Shown here in pieces: positions 36,809-49,344 of a stretch of 64,000 nucleotides of DNA. Under the pieces are notes generated by a model. That model saw nothing but the letters and a program-made list of their open reading frames with translations. It ran no database searches and was not told where the DNA came from. The translations under genes were made by a program, and so were the position numbers. Each line of letters begins with the position of its first letter. The first letter of the stretch is position 1. Origin of the DNA: Phymorhynchus buccinoides (Eukaryota > Mollusca > Gastropoda > Neogastropoda > Raphitomidae); contig CM065693.1 in NCBI GenBank assembly GCA_017654935.2, positions 17,303,016-17,367,015 on the forward strand, in the 5' to 3' direction.

Positions 36809-37282
36809 TTAGTCCGTGTTCATGTACATTCGTAAGGGAGCGGTGTGGTGGGAGAGGGGAAGAGATAGCTTCCGGATCAGCTGGTCTTCCCTTTCTTTTT
36901 GTTGTGCTGCTGGTTCTGCTCCGCAGTCACGGCGTCGCGTTGTTTCTTGGTGCTTTTTCGCGAAACATTGGGACTGCGCTGTTCGGGCAGACAGGGACCT
37001 GCTCCGCTTGCCTTTGTGGGGCCGTGGTCGAACCTGCGCTGCTGGCTTGAGGGCGAACTCCTTCAGCGTTCCTTGTTTACCGATTGTTGTGTGAATCTTG
37101 TCCTTGTTGTCTTTCTTATCTTCAGCTTGCTGGGCTGTAGGGGATGGGGCGGGTGGTGGGGGTGGTGGGGGGAGGAGGCGGAGAGGAAGGGTAGGGAGGT
37201 TGGGATGGATGGGCAAGAGGAGAGGGTGGAGCAAGGGAGCACTGGGGATCCCCCCGTTTAGGCCAAACGTGTCAGCAGGCAC
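36809..37282 (-). CDS. Unidentified proline- and lysine-rich open frame
   Basis: Up to 157 codons without simple-repeat composition apart from a Pro run (LLPPPPPPPAPSP). The C-terminal half is rich in Lys, Arg, Gln and Glu (KKDNKDKIHTTIGKQGTL...). It lies in the same minus-strand frame as two other open stretches (37298-37504 and 37628-37930) separated by stops. I do not recognise it. It could be the basic N-terminal ORF of a decayed retroelement, or chance. Confidence 0.25.
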   Translation of the reverse strand: MPADTFGLNGGIPSAPLLHPLLLPIHPNLPTLPLRLLPPPPPPPAPSPTAQQAEDKKDNKDKIHTTIGKQGTLKEFALKPAAQVRPRPHKGKRSRSLSARTAQSQCFAKKHQETTRRRDCGAEPAAQQKEREDQLIRKLSLPLSHHTAPLRMYMNTD

Positions 37283-37439
37283 GGCAAGCGCGGTGTTTCA
37301 CTGCGCAGCATGATGTGATGGTCCAGTTCCAGGCAGGCGCGAACACGTGGGAGGGTCTGCCCTTGCTGGTACAGAGTGGCATCTACACACCCCGATCTGT
37401 ACCGTTTGGGGAGGGGTTTTGACGGAGGTTCGATGATAC

Positions 37440-37930
37440 ACAAAACCCCGTCCCGTTTCCATGGCGTAATTAGCTGACGTTTGGTTTCTGTCCTTCTCGT
37501 CCATGATGTGGGAACGGTAGTGTCACACCAATTTGGGCAATGTCTCCGCTACTGCATCTGCACGGGGCGGAGAGAAAGAAAGCCCCCAATAATCAATTTT
37601 ACTGAGGCGTACTTCCCTTCATTTCCGTCAATGTCTTTGATGGTGAAGGGTTGGAGTCCCGTGGTTGGATCTGAACCCCCCTAAGGTTAGTCTTTCGTGA
37701 GGAGGGCGACCCGATCGGACTGATGTTCTTGGCATACACTCGCCAAAGTCCACCCACCTTGGGCACCCTCCACACTTCTCTACACTAGATTTCTCGCATT
37801 TCTCGCACAGTTCGCGACAGTATAAGGCACTTGGTCTGCCGCTGGCAGGGTTTTGTTGACAAGAAAAACACAGGCTCAGCAATCGTTTGGACTTCCGCCA
37901 TGCTGCGGCGGTGGCCGGCTGGCACCCCAT
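37440..37930 (-). pseudogene. Unidentified broken coding-like stretch with Cys cluster
   Basis: From 37930 down, one frame reads a Cys-rich segment (LCFSCQQNP..., then CRELCEKCEKSSVEKCGGCP) resembling a zinc-binding region. It is open to 37628. The neighbouring frame then continues with a protein-like stretch (TTGLQPFTIKDIDGNEGKY, then SVKLIIGGFLSLRP) to a stop near 37548. This suggests one coding region with a frameshift. No known family is recognised; a mobile-element ORF is a guess. Confidence 0.25.
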
Positions 37931-38319
37931 ACTTGGTGTAACAACTGGATCGGGATTATAAACCTCTGGGCATATTTACCTAAACTAAACACGAGAAACG
38001 AAACCACTTATTCTACTTGACACAGCACACACGAAAAAAGACACTTGAAGTTTGGGTTGAAACGTTTGATTACACGGATTGATCAGGAAACAAAGGCATG
38101 CGGCCACTCGGACTCGAGTTGGAACCGGAAGTCCAGATGTAGGACACTTGTTTTAATCCCTTTTAACTTAACTATATTTAATACATCGTAGAATGAAAGG
38201 GGCGTAACAGCTGGGGGGAGTTTCTTTTCTTTCTTATCTAGACCAGAAACCGCTCTTCTTGTACACGGACTAGAGCGTGGATTTCTAACATCATCATATA
38301 GTAAAAAGCCAAAGTGTGA

Positions 38320-38870
38320 CCGTGTGTCTGTCTGTCTGTCTGAAACACAAAACGGGCCTTATAACTCCGCGTTTTTCGACCGAATCGACTTCAAATTTGC
38401 CTGTGAACCCTAACGGGGCTATGGCAACGGAAACAGGGCGGCCGTGTCATTTGCGCGGTCGGCAAATGCGCGAAACGCGCATCGCCGGCATCTCGGCGCC
38501 CGTATTTCGGTGTTTCTGGACCGATTGCCTTCGATTTTGGAAGGTAGATGACCGGGGACAGTGACTATCGTTGTGCCAAACTGGTAGCGTATCGATTTAT
38601 AAACGCGCGCGCTATATGCCGCTTCATCTTTTCACGAATAACTCCGCCGTTTCTCTAACGAATCGCTTCAATTTTGCTATCAGGCTTGCTATGGCCCGGT
38701 CAAAGCTTGGCAGCAAATTTGAAAAGAATCGGGAGAGAGCGTCACTCTTAGAGCAGCGCCAACGGGAAACGGGGCCTTATAACTCCCGCCGTTTCTTAAA
38801 CCAGAATCGCTTCAAATTTGCTGTACTCAGCGTTACCATTACTTGGCATTACCGTTACTAGGCATTACCA
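38320..38870 (+). repeat. Imperfect internal repeats around a TTATAACTCCGC word
   Basis: Segments of the form GGGCCTTATAACTCC(C)GC...CGAATCG(A/C)TTCAAATTTGC appear near 38353, 38638 and 38771, about 130-290 bp apart, after a (GTCT)n tract at 38325-38342. The family is unknown, probably part of a dispersed element. Confidence 0.5.
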
Positions 38871-39413
38871 GTACGGTGCATTGCCAGTACTATGCGTTGC
38901 GCTAGTTGCAATTGTAAATTAGGGACCTGAGACAACGAAGCCGCCTCTAGTTAGGCCATAGGCAACAGCTGTCAGGTCTTTTTAAATAAAGATGTATATA
39001 GGGACCCTTGCTAATAGAGCCGTCATTTCTTTAGGCATCTAATATCGGATCTTTTTAACAATAAAGATGACTAAATGTAAATATGTTTTAATAAATAAAG
39101 GCCTATTTTCGATTTTTACTTCACATATCGTTTTTTAACTCGTGGCTCTGAAAATGTTAATCCCGGGAGGAGGCAAGGTCATAATCGAAATATAAAATAC
39201 ATTCTACAAGTTTCCTAAGACTTTGACATCTTAAGGCAATTATTTTAACAAACCTCAAGCTCAATTTTACTTACCGGTTTTCCCCCCTTTTCTGTAACTA
39301 AAGTTTTCCAAATAATGTCCCATAATGGACTTTTTATAAGTCCAAGAGGACGTAAAACATTATTCATTGGTGAACATGTTAATCCCCTCCGCCCCCGAAC
39401 TTGACATTCTCCC

Positions 39414-39689
39414 TCACAGTGTCTGCTCTCTGACAATGGCCTCAGCCAGGGCCTTCCACACCGGGTGGTGGCGGGGGGCTAAGGGGTGCACGTGGAACAC
39501 GTGGTGGGGCGGCACCAGCGGCAGCAGCCTGTGCAGGGAAGGCATGCGCTGCAGCAGACGCAGATTCTCCAGGAACACCACGATGACTCTCTCCGGGGTG
39601 AGGTCCGAGATGCAGCGAATGGCGTGCTGCACGGCAAACCCGCACGCCCAGTCGTCCTGGGAAAAGTCCCCAGTCACCAGCAACACCGT
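39414..39689 (-). CDS. TLR gene D exon 4: TIR second half
   Basis: 276 nt after a CCCCACAG acceptor, opening TVLLVTGDFSQDDWACGF and ending VREQTL-stop. It gives the correct frame by which the exon 4 pieces of B (2-nt deletion) and E (1-nt deletion plus later indels) can be judged. Confidence 0.92.
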   Translation of the reverse strand, partial: TVLLVTGDFSQDDWACGFAVQHAIRCISDLTPERVIVVFLENLRLLQRMPSLHRLLPLVPPHHVFHVHPLAPRHHPVWKALAEAIVREQTL

Positions 39690-39817
39690 CTGTGGGGAGG
39701 ATCGAGAGAAGGAAAAAAATGAAAGAGTGTGAAAGGAAGAAAGGTTGTGAGAAACTAAAGGTTCTCCGCGTTACCTTTTTTTTCTTCTCTGTCCGTCCGT
39801 CTGTCTGTCTCTCTGTT

Positions 39818-39898
<81 letters not shown>

Positions 39899-39927
39899 CT
39901 GTCTGTCTGTCTCTCTCTCCTTCTCTC

Positions 39928-39964
<37 letters not shown>

Positions 39965-42900
39965 GCATTTCTGTCCCTCTCTGTCTCTTTCTATCTGTGT
40001 GTGGGCGCGTGTGTGTGTGGGGGGGGGGGGGGACGAATTACAGCCTATGTCTCATTGCCCTTCTTCCTCTGTCTTCGAATCGCACGTACCAGGGAGCTTC
40101 CTTGCTTTAAAAATAAAATAACAACAACTGCAGCAGCTAAATTAGTGTGCGATCTATTTATTCACTTCTACCCTTCCTCTATCTCTTCCTTCAACATCCC
40201 TACCTCACCTCCACCCACCTTCCTCTCTACTCCCTCCCCGAAATCATTTCATTGTTTCTTTTCTTCCAAACATCATCTTTTTAATTTCCTTTTTCCCCCG
40301 AAGTCGGAGGGTGGCTGCCCACGTGGCGGAGTAATCAAAAACGGTCACACACGTAAGACAGAAAGTGTGTGCGTTCGTGCGCTCATGCGCGCGCTGGCAT
40401 GTGCTTGTGCATGTGCGCATAGTTGCGTACATGCACGTGTGTGCGCGTGTGTGTGATCGTGAGTGTGTAGGCATAGGTGTGAGTGTGTGTGTGTGTGTGT
40501 GTGTGGTGTGTGTGTGTGTGTGTGTGTGTGCGTGTGCGTGCGTGTGCGTGCGTGCGCGTACGTGTATGTATGTGTGTGTGTGTGTTTGTATCTGTGTCTG
40601 TGTCTGTGTCTGTATGTATGTATGCATGTATGTATGTATGTACGTACGGTACGTACGTATGTATGTATGTATGTATGTATGTGTGCATGCATATGTAAAT
40701 TATATGTTGTGTTCGTCGGTGTATGTGATTGTGTGCGTGCGAACATGGGTATTGATGTGATTTTGGTTAAATGTATTTTTTCGTAAAGCGCCATGAGCAG
40801 CTAGCCTGAAATGTACGCTATATAAGCTTTCTTTCTTCTTCTTCTTGTGGCAACTTGTGTGCCCGGTGCCATAGCTGATGAGGTTTAACCGAGGCGTGGT
40901 CACCGCTACAGCTATCTGTATTAATAAAAAAATCGGGACTTTACTGGTTTCGTACTGCCTCCGGGCATTGCCTCCAGTATTGTTCCCACCATATTTGTAT
41001 TTACAAATGTCCCATATGTGTCTGATTCAGACCAAGAGGACGTAAAACACCATTTTCGCTCGCTTCTTCTTCTTCTTCTTCTTCCTCTTATTATTATTAT
41101 TATTATTAGGATTCTCCCCTTTAAGCTGGAATTCCATATGCACTATTTTCGCTGGCTTAAATCGCCCACGACTTTCGACAGCAACGAAAAAAGTAGCTTG
41201 CAATTTCATTGACGCGCGCGATTTTCGATGGCGCTATTCAAACATCGCGCTAAAAAAAACAACGATCGCGCCTACGGAACTGTAAGCAACATTTTTCACC
41301 AGTACAAGTTTCTCCACGCTTTTGGAAGTTATGCTCGCCCCAAAAAAAATATGGCGTGATGTTTTAGTTCCGCCGATTTTCAGACTATTTTCGACGGCGA
41401 CAAAAATATGTTTTCGCTCCACCAGGCGATAAAATAAAATCGCGAGCGATTTTCGACTGACTGCCCGCGATTATCGCGCCTATGGGTGTACAGAATTACA
41501 TTACTGTTGGTGGCGATAAAATTTAATCGCGGGCGATTATCGCTGTCGATTTTCGCCTTTAAAATAGCTCATATGCAATTCCGGCTTTAGGGAGAATACT
41601 ATTGCATTCGTCAAAATTCTTCTTTTTCTTTTTCTTCCCCTTTTTTTGTCCGATTAGGCTGAAATTTCTCAGAAAAGTTGCGGGTCCTTATGGGTATGTG
41701 AAATTTCAAATATTAAATGATTTCGCCGCAGCCATATTTTGCCGACAATTAAATCAAGAAAAAGAAACACAACATAAAATAAAAATATCTCTCAACAGAG
41801 ACCTAGGGTATCACTTGCCCCCTATCTACAGTCCCCTCCTGAACAGTACTCACCCCACAAATGACAACTCAGTGGACAACACCAACAGCCCCCTCCACAG
41901 CCAGTCAGACAAGGTTGAAAAAGACAAGCAATAGCTTGTCGAAAATTACCGTGTCTATGATCGTCGCCATCGTGAATAGAGTATAGTAACAGTTACATGT
42001 GCTATGATCCGTTTTCAACAACATTACTGGTTGATCCAAGTTAAATTTTCAGTTTGAAATCGTGATTATTAGTGTCCTTATTACTATCATTGTTAACGAC
42101 AACCTATTGGAGCATTTTGTGGGGCACGTGTAGGAACGGTTCTTTGTGGGACATATATAGCATTAACAAATGAAATAGAAGTGTCAAACGTAAGTGAAAC
42201 GAAGGCTGGAAGAGTGACAAAGAGAAGTAACTCGAAAAAACGTGGTTTGGATTGAAAAAAACATGGATTCAGACAAGTTTTAGACTCGTAAATCGCTGTT
42301 CCGAGAATACTCGTAACTATGCCCTGACTGGCGTTCTTCAGTTCCGAACATACTCAGAATTCGTCCGGAATGAGTTAACTATCATGTCAGCTTCACCACG
42401 GGGGCACATAGGGGAGTACCCCTTTGCTTTTAGATCCAAGATCATAATAATGGGTCATTTATTCATTCACTACCTCATTCGTCCATACATTTATTCATTC
42501 TGTCAATCCTGCCCCCGACCTTCCAGCTGATGTCGATGTTGTGGAGGATGTTCTGGGCCCTGTCCATGGAAGGCAACGGTTCCATGTCACTCAGTAGCAG
42601 CCTCAGATCAGGCCGGTGATGACGTAACAGGCCCGGCAACGTCTCGCAGGCCCAGATGACGTCATGGTCCGTGTTGGCGTAGACCAGGTTGGCGTCCTTG
42701 GTGAAGTCCATCAGTCTGTTCGGCACGTGGTGACGTCTCAGGGCCTGCCAGGCGTAGCGCAGCCTGGTCCAATGGCTGAAGAGCAGGTAGGTCAGCACCA
42801 ACAGAAGGAGCTGCAATATAAACAGGATGGTAAGCCACATAAACGTACTCACTGAACACGTGTAACCCATTCTAGCGTCTCGACAATAAACATGCATAGA

Positions 42901-45900
42901 AATCAAAATCGAAGTTACTTAGAACACTTGCTAAGCAGCTGAAACAATGTAGGCCTATACAATCAGTGTGGGTAGTTCGGGCAATTTGCATTATGATCAG
43001 TTCAGTGAGTTCCTCACCCCAGAACAAAATTAAGCAAAAGTTCAGTCGAGTAAAGCCAATAAACTATTTATCTCAACCAATCTGGCAAGACTGAGAACTT
43101 CTTCAAGCAAGAGTCTGACAAGGGTTATTTAGACTCTTTCTCTTAGATTTTAAGAACTGTTTTTTAAATCCCACCGCAAGAATTATCGGCATTACAGCTG
43201 ACTTTAGATGCCATGGCTTTAACATGACAGTCCCATGTTTCCAACGCCTGTATCTCAGGATGGTAAATCATCATATGAGGTAATTTACAAATACTATAAT
43301 GTCCATGGTATGGCCTTGCAATTTGCAGCTACAGACTAAAGTCCCAAGCAGTCCCATCAACTTAATTCAACTCAACCTTTTTTTTCTTACCTGTGTCAGT
43401 GACAGGCCAACAGCCACACTGAACACCTTCATCCCCACACACCTTCTCCAGTGTGACAACATGGCTGCTATGACTCGGTGCGTATCAGTCATCTCCCCTG
43501 TGTCCAGGGTGCAGGAGAAGTTGCCTCCCTTCCCTTCTCCATCCAGCGTCACGCGCGTGTGCCACAACCACTGAACCATGTCCAGGTTGCTGCACGTGCA
43601 GGTCAGGGGGTTGTAGAGTAGGCTCAGTCTGTGAGAACGAATGGATAAACGATTTGTTCATGATTATGCAAATGTCGTCAAAACGGCGAGATCGAGATGG
43701 AAACGAGGAGAAAAATGAAAATGAATGTCTGGAATTCCATATGCAAACTGGTTTCTTAGTCCGTTTTCAGAATAACGAAAATTTGACCGACAACTTACAG
43801 CGCACTATATTTTCATATCAAAGGTTTCTTTTGTTGTTGTTATTAGAAAATTAAGATCTATTATATTCTTCATATTAAAGCACAGTTTCGGAACACATAA
43901 TAAGTTCTGTCTGGGATATTAAGTCTCATTTTCTTCACAGCTTTTCTGAAGCCCTAGAATGTGGTCAGCAAGTGGTTTGTCAATGTTCTCAGAAATTCTC
44001 ACTCCCCCAAAAAGAGGATGTTTCGTGTGAGCCATCTTGTCAGCTCATTAGTGAAAATAATTATTATATGCTTTGCTTTGTCAGCTCATGTATCTTTAAT
44101 AGGAATTGTTCGGAAATAATTAAGGGGAGTAATTTCATGGTGTGTGGGAGTGATCTTGCCTAATTCAATCGGTCAAACAGGGGAAGTCACTCTACCTTCA
44201 GCTCTCGTAGCCTATCGACTCATGTGTTTGAGCTAACATACAGCACTTAGAACACCATGCATCATTCTAAAAAATTATGTCATTTATATTTGTACGTCAC
44301 ATTTTGCAAGTTTTATCAGTTTGTGGACACTGGCCACCCCTAATTTTTCTTTAAAAAAAATGTTTGCAAGTCGCTGACTCGCATCCTGCGGTTTCAAGCT
44401 TTGACACCATTGTTGCATTGTTGCTATGACATTTGACCGAGTAATGGAGGTAAACAATTCTAATTTTCATGAAGTGCTCTCCCCTAGTTTTTTCTCTCTC
44501 AAAATCGTCTATTAATGTAGATAAGTAACAGAAGACAATATATACCTGATCTCGTGATGATCAGCTAGATGATCCAGGGCCTCTCTCTCCTCTGCTGTCA
44601 GAGTCGGCAGCATGTTGTTGGACAAATCCAGCGAGGTCAGGTTGTCATGGTAACCCAGGTGCACGGGCACTGACTGGAAGCGGTTGGAGGACAGTTTGAG
44701 GCGCGTCAGACTCCTCTGGGCCTGCAGCACGTCGGCAGGCAGACGCAGCAGTCGGTTCATGGAGAGGTCCAGCTGTTCCAGACGATGCAGGTGCTGAAAG
44801 AAGCGTTTCCCGTGATCTACGTAGAACTTGGTTGGAGCGCCGAAGTTGGACATGCCGAGGTGTTTCAGATTGGTCAGATTGTCCAGAAGTGTATCACTGA
44901 CGTTGTAGCAGTAGTTAAAGTCCAGCTTCAGTGTTTCTAACTGTGACAGACCGTGCAAAGTGCTCCTGCAGTTGGCCATAGTGCTGTAAGACAAGTCTAA
45001 AACTTTCAGATTGTTGGCATTCGAGAAAAATACATGTGGAGGAAGAGGGTTGATGTGTTTTGCTACAGCTGCAAGGTTAAACAGACGCAGTGCTGGAGAG
45101 ACAGGGATGGTAAGGTTGAAATCAGCGTGAAATGAACTCACAGAGTGATGCTTGCAACTTTCTTCTAGAATACAGCTGGAATCGACAACTGAGAATATAT
45201 TCTGATTTTGTACTTCTAAGGTTTGCAGACGGGTGCAGAACAGATTAATGCGCACTAGTTCAACCATATCGCCTTGAAGATTATTTTGGGAGATATCGAA
45301 ATGTTGAATGCAATCTGAAAAAGCTGTGTTGTTGATAGCTATGCTGTGAGTTTCGATTCTACGTAAATGTGAGTATCTCATTCGGACACTTGAAACACAG
45401 ATGTTTATCAAAAATCGTGTGGATTCTTTGTTAACAAGATAAGTGAAAGGTCCCCAATTACCGTTATGTGACAAATCAATCAAGTCCATTGTTTGATTCT
45501 GAAGACCATATAACGCATCGAAGGCAACATGCATATGCAGATAATGAGCCCCATGAAGGTTAAGTGTCTTCAATTTTGGGAGATGGCAAAAGACACATAA
45601 CTCAATTCTGGTAAGCTGCTTACAATCAATTATATTTAAAACTCGCAATGAGGAAAACTGAAACCCATAGAAACTTGTGTTTGTAAGATGACCAATCTTG
45701 CAGTTGTCGCTTACATCGAGAACCTCCAGTTGTTTCAATGCAGCAAAATCCTGGCCAAAGTATGGCTGGTAAAACGTGTCAATATTCAGATAACGAAGAG
45801 CTGGCAGGTCGTTGAAGACACCAGGTGGATAATCTCCATCGTCATTCCCATCGTTGTTCTGCAGTCGAAGTTCCCGCAGAGCTGACAGGGAAGAGAAGAC

Positions 45901-46572
45901 ACCAGAAGGGAGGACAGATGACGTCATTTGTAGAGAGTTCTCAGACAGGTCCATGTATTGCAGACTGCTCAGTCCATCCAGCGCTGCACTCTCCACCTTG
46001 TGCAGACGGTTACCTTGCACACTGAACCAGGTCAGCTCGTACAGCGAGGAAAACGTGCCGTTGACAAGCACGTCTAACTGGTTGTGACTCAAGTCCAGTG
46101 TCTGAAGACCAGACAGTCCTTGAAACGATTCCTGAGAAACGTTGCTGTGCAGCTGGTTATCGTTGAGGTGCAGAGACCTGAGAGAGGCCAGGTGGAGGAA
46201 GGAGCCGGGCTGGAGGGAAGCCAGCTGGTTGTGACTGAGGTCCAGACTCTCCAGACCCAGCAGTGCTGTCAGCATCTCCCCATCCACCCGGCGTAGAGAG
46301 TTGTGGCTGACGTCCAGGTGACGGACTCTGCGCAGCTCAGGACAGGACAGACCCTGCAGAGATGACAGTGCGTTGTGGCTCAGGTCCACCTTACTGACAT
46401 TCCCAGCAGGCCAGTTATCAGGAAGTGACGTCAATCCAACATGGCTGCAATTGACAATAAGATGGCTGTCGACTGGGAAGATCTTGCAAGTTCTTTCATG
46501 ACTCTCCCCACCTTTCAAATAAACCAGTAGAAAGCTGATTAATGTCCGATAAAGGAGCTTGGGCCTCTCCAT
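39414..46572 (-). CDS. TLR gene D, complete four-exon Toll-like receptor (943 aa)
   Basis: complement(join(39414..39689, 42520..42810, 43391..43628, 44546..46572)): 2832 nt with all GT/AG sites present and phases matching. Residues 1-24 signal peptide (MERPKLLYRTLISFLL); about 60-675 LRRs; 676-737 LRRCT (C686-x-C688 ... NFSCTL ... WRRC); about 738-767 membrane helix (exons 2/3); about 795-935 TIR. TIR landmarks are DANLVYANTD (box 1), SDMEP with Pro833 at the BB loop (R of RDxxPG replaced by S), VLLVTGDFSQDDW and HPVWKAL (box 3, F replaced by V). Stop TGA at 39414. A plasma-membrane or endosomal innate immune receptor by family; the ligand is unknown. It is the only copy here with an undamaged reading frame throughout and probably the functional reference. 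Confidence 0.93.
40788..40856 (+). mobile_element. SINE-like 3' tail
   Basis: GTAAAGCGCCATGAGCAGC...ACGCTATATAAGC followed by CTT repeats. A second tail of the same design, GTAAAGCGCCCTGTAGC...GGCGCTATATAAAT followed by ATT repeats, is at 56437-56510. A shared tail before different short repeats is typical of LINE-mobilised SINEs. No tRNA-like head was recognised. Confidence 0.5.
40929..41049 (+). repeat. Dispersed low-copy repeat, copy 3
   Basis: Matches 3454-3600 and 28672-28815 (TCGGGACTTTACTGG, CTGCCTCCGGGCATTGCCTC). It stands outside the duplicated block, so it has dispersed independently. Confidence 0.6.
41111..41597. mobile_element. 487-bp non-autonomous element with about 40-bp inverted ends
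   Basis: The left end starts ATTCTCCCCTTTAAGCTGG and the right end, read in reverse, ATTCTCCCTAAAGCCGG; both continue to a CATATG...CTATTTT stretch. The interior is full of CGATTTTCG and GCGATTATCGC words and their complements, so it is partly self-complementary. No coding capacity. Probably a MITE-like DNA transposon; superfamily and target duplication could not be assigned. Confidence 0.7.
42520..42810 (-). CDS. TLR gene D exon 3
   Basis: 291 nt, phase 0/0. Encodes LLLLVLTYLLF (end of membrane helix), basic juxtamembrane residues and TIR box 1 through the BB loop (SDMEPLPSMD) to NILHNIDISWK. Ends at a GTCGGG donor. Confidence 0.93.
43391..43628 (-). CDS. TLR gene D exon 2: LRR C-terminal cap
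   Basis: 238 nt, phase 2 to 0, between TTCTCACAG and GTAAG. Encodes LSLLYNPLTCTCSNLDMVQW and the LRRCT cysteines, then VFSVAVGLSLTQ entering the membrane helix. Confidence 0.93.
44546..46572 (-). CDS. TLR gene D exon 1: signal peptide and LRRs
   Basis: 2027 nt from ATG 46572 to the GATCAG/GTATAT donor; the same length as exon 1 of B and E. There are no frame breaks. Read-through into intron 1 would add YILSSVTYLH and a stop. Confidence 0.93.
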
Positions 46573-47283
46573 CGTCTTGTTAGCTAAAAACAATGATAGA
46601 AGCTGAATTTGTAAATAACCCGAGTCCTTGATGAATGTCTGGTTGTAGAATTAAGCTGACCAATTTTGTAGGTTTGTAGGCTTAGATCAAAATGTTGTGG
46701 CGCAATTTGCCATCACCTTGAGACAGAGTGTAGCAAAACCGTATGAAGAATTAGGCCTATAGCATGCTTGTCGAGTGATCGTAGCAAACACTTAAAAATT
46801 GTCAATATAATTCTTTTTTAAACACTGATAAAATAGCGCGATATTTCGGTTTATTTTTTCAACCTTCGACGGGCAAAGCACCAGGGCAACGAAAACAGCC
46901 TTTAATATACAGTGGTACACAATTTAAAAAACCACCATTATGATCAAAGCTCATAAAAGCGAACACGGAGCAAATAAGCAAGGAAGGCGAGCTTTGCAGG
47001 AGCTCTTCAAAATAAAAATATCACTGTGATTAGCGAGCTTTGCACGAGCTCTTCAAAATAAAAATATCACTGTGATTACAAGCTAACCCACAAAAACCAG
47101 AATTGGTATGAGATCGAGACTTAAAAATTGATAAGAAAACTTGCGACGATTTCTAGCACAAGTGTATGACAGGTTGTCGCACAAACTTAAAACAGACGAA
47201 AAACATAGCACAAACTGGCCACACACATTGTTAGACTCTGCCTGCAGTGCAATGCAGATTGACTGGCTATTTTGGCACATTTC

Positions 47284-47320
<37 letters not shown>

Positions 47321-47436
47321 CATATAATTACCAGTTCCAGGCTTTGGTTACAGGAAGTTCAAACGCTTGGATTTCCTGGTACTCGCAGACGCAGACACAA
47401 ATACAGACAGACAGACAGTTAAACATTGTGCACGCA

Positions 47437-47467
<31 letters not shown>

Positions 47468-47670
47468 CACATATGTACACACATATAGCCAAGAGACAAT
47501 ACTGATTCAATTTGGTTTAAATCGTATCCCCCCCCCCCCCCCCTACACACACCGTAGGAATACTGAGGGGGGGGGGGGCTTTCAGTACAAATACTTCTCC
47601 AATGTTCTGGAAGTTCTGCGCTAGCAATTTCCTCTAATCCATCACTCTCTTTGACTCTTGTTATTTTTTC
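46573..47670 (-). promoter_or_regulatory. Gene D 5' flank
   Basis: Homologous to the flanks of B and E. It contains a 46-bp tandem duplication (46987-47078), (GT)n at 47286-47319 and poly-C/poly-G runs at 47527-47578. It lacks the foldback found in B and E. A TTTTTAG acceptor-like site precedes the start codon. No core promoter is identified. Confidence 0.5.
46987..47078 (+). repeat. 46-bp tandem duplication
   Basis: GCGAGCTTTGCA(G/C)GAGCTC...CACTGTGATTA occurs twice in a row. Flanks B and E have one unit. Confidence 0.9.
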
Positions 47671-48859
47671 CCCTTTTCTTACTAACATCTTTTTATTTTT
47701 ACTGTCGTGTACTATTTTTCGGACTTATTGGCCCATAAATAATTGAATTTTCTCCTGCCTTTTTTCCAAGCAAATCTTCCAACCAACAGAAAGAACCAAG
47801 AAATGGAAGAGGGGGTGTTAATCTTCAAGAAAATAAAGTGTGAAAACCCCTTTGAATGGTACCGAAGAGTGGTGTTAGTTGCTTAAGATTTATTTATTTT
47901 CTCTGCTGTTAATTTGTTTCATTCTTGCGTGTGTGTGTGCGTGTGCGTGTGCGTGCGCGTGCGTGTGCATGCGTATGAGTGTGCGTGTCCCCCCGCTCGC
48001 GCGGCGTGTGTGTATTGAAATCACGTGTGTACTGAGAGGGAAGGAAACTTTTTTCTTCCCAGGAAAGTCGAGCGCCAGTACTTCCTGAATCTCAAGCCTC
48101 AATGAACAGGCAAATGCGTAAATGGATTGTTATGGGTTTGTTGCATTGGTCATGGGTACCGAAATCTTAAAGCAAATGGGGTTCAATTTCAGATTTAGCC
48201 CAGGGGCGGACCAAGTGATTCGTAAGAGGGGGAGGGAGTGGGGGTCCGCCAGGGCTCCAGGGAGGTGCATAGGTTCCGGTTTAAGGGGTAATGCTCTTCT
48301 GGGAGCCCAGGGGGTAAATCGGCCAGAAAGTTTTGCAATTAAGTTATTATAAAAAAAATATAGTGATTATAAAAGGGTCGTTCTCAGAAAAGGTTTCCAA
48401 ATACGTGACACAGACATTGGAAAATAAAGTTCATAGAGGAAAGCTGAAAACTGGATGCCTGATAAACATGACTGTGGTGCAACTAAATCTGAAAAAAAAC
48501 GAACAAAACATCCTTCTGTTTTCATAACAAGGGGGGTCAAAGTATGTGACCGCTTGACACCGGGCAGTTGAGGCATGGATACAAACCTCTTCTTAAAATG
48601 TCATTACAGTTTACACGAGAAGGAAATAAAATAACAAAATACAGCCTGTAGTACACTATTGTGATACTGTTATTATAAACAAGAACATCATACCAGAATT
48701 ATGGACTTGAGTGTGACTTTCAGAGAGGCGGACACAGTGCGCAGAACCGGACACCAAAATCTTTAGCTTGGCGATTCTACTGCTTTTGTAAAAACAGGAA
48801 TGCAAAGATCAAATTGTGGCATTAAGTTCAGAATTATATACCTATTCAAATGCATAACA

Positions 48860-48890
48860 GGTTAAAGGTTAAAGGTTGGACCACGGACGC

Positions 48891-48945
<55 letters not shown>

Positions 48946-49307
48946 ACAACCGAACATGTACGATACAACAGACTCACTTTGTTTTAAAAAACGACGTGAG
49001 CCAATAACTTTAACCCTCCAATGCCTTATAGTTTTAGAGAAAACGACAACGTTAAAGTTTGAAGATTGCAACTTAATGCATGGTTAAAGGTCACATAACA
49101 GTAATCTCTGCAACAAATGATAGTCGTTCCTATGTCCTTTATTGATGCGTCTGACTACTTTGATCATCGTGACTTGAAGGTTTACATCAAAATCAAACAT
49201 CATGCTAACTTTAACCCTCCAACGCCTTATAATTTTAGAGAAAACGGCAACGTTAAAGTTTGTATTTAAATTCGAAGGATAAAGGTTAAAGGTTGGACCA
49301 CGGACGC

Positions 49308-49344
<37 letters not shown>

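Larger units (their letters stand above)
39690..42519 (-). other. Gene D intron 3 with several repeats
   Basis: 2830 bp. From low to high coordinate: (GTCT)n/(CT)n at 39795-39964, G run at 40018-40032, GT/GTAT-rich tract at 40430-40685, a SINE-like tail at 40788-40856, a dispersed repeat at 40929-41049 and a 487-bp inverted-repeat element at 41111-41597. Open frames in this stretch are simple-repeat artefacts. Confidence 0.85.
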
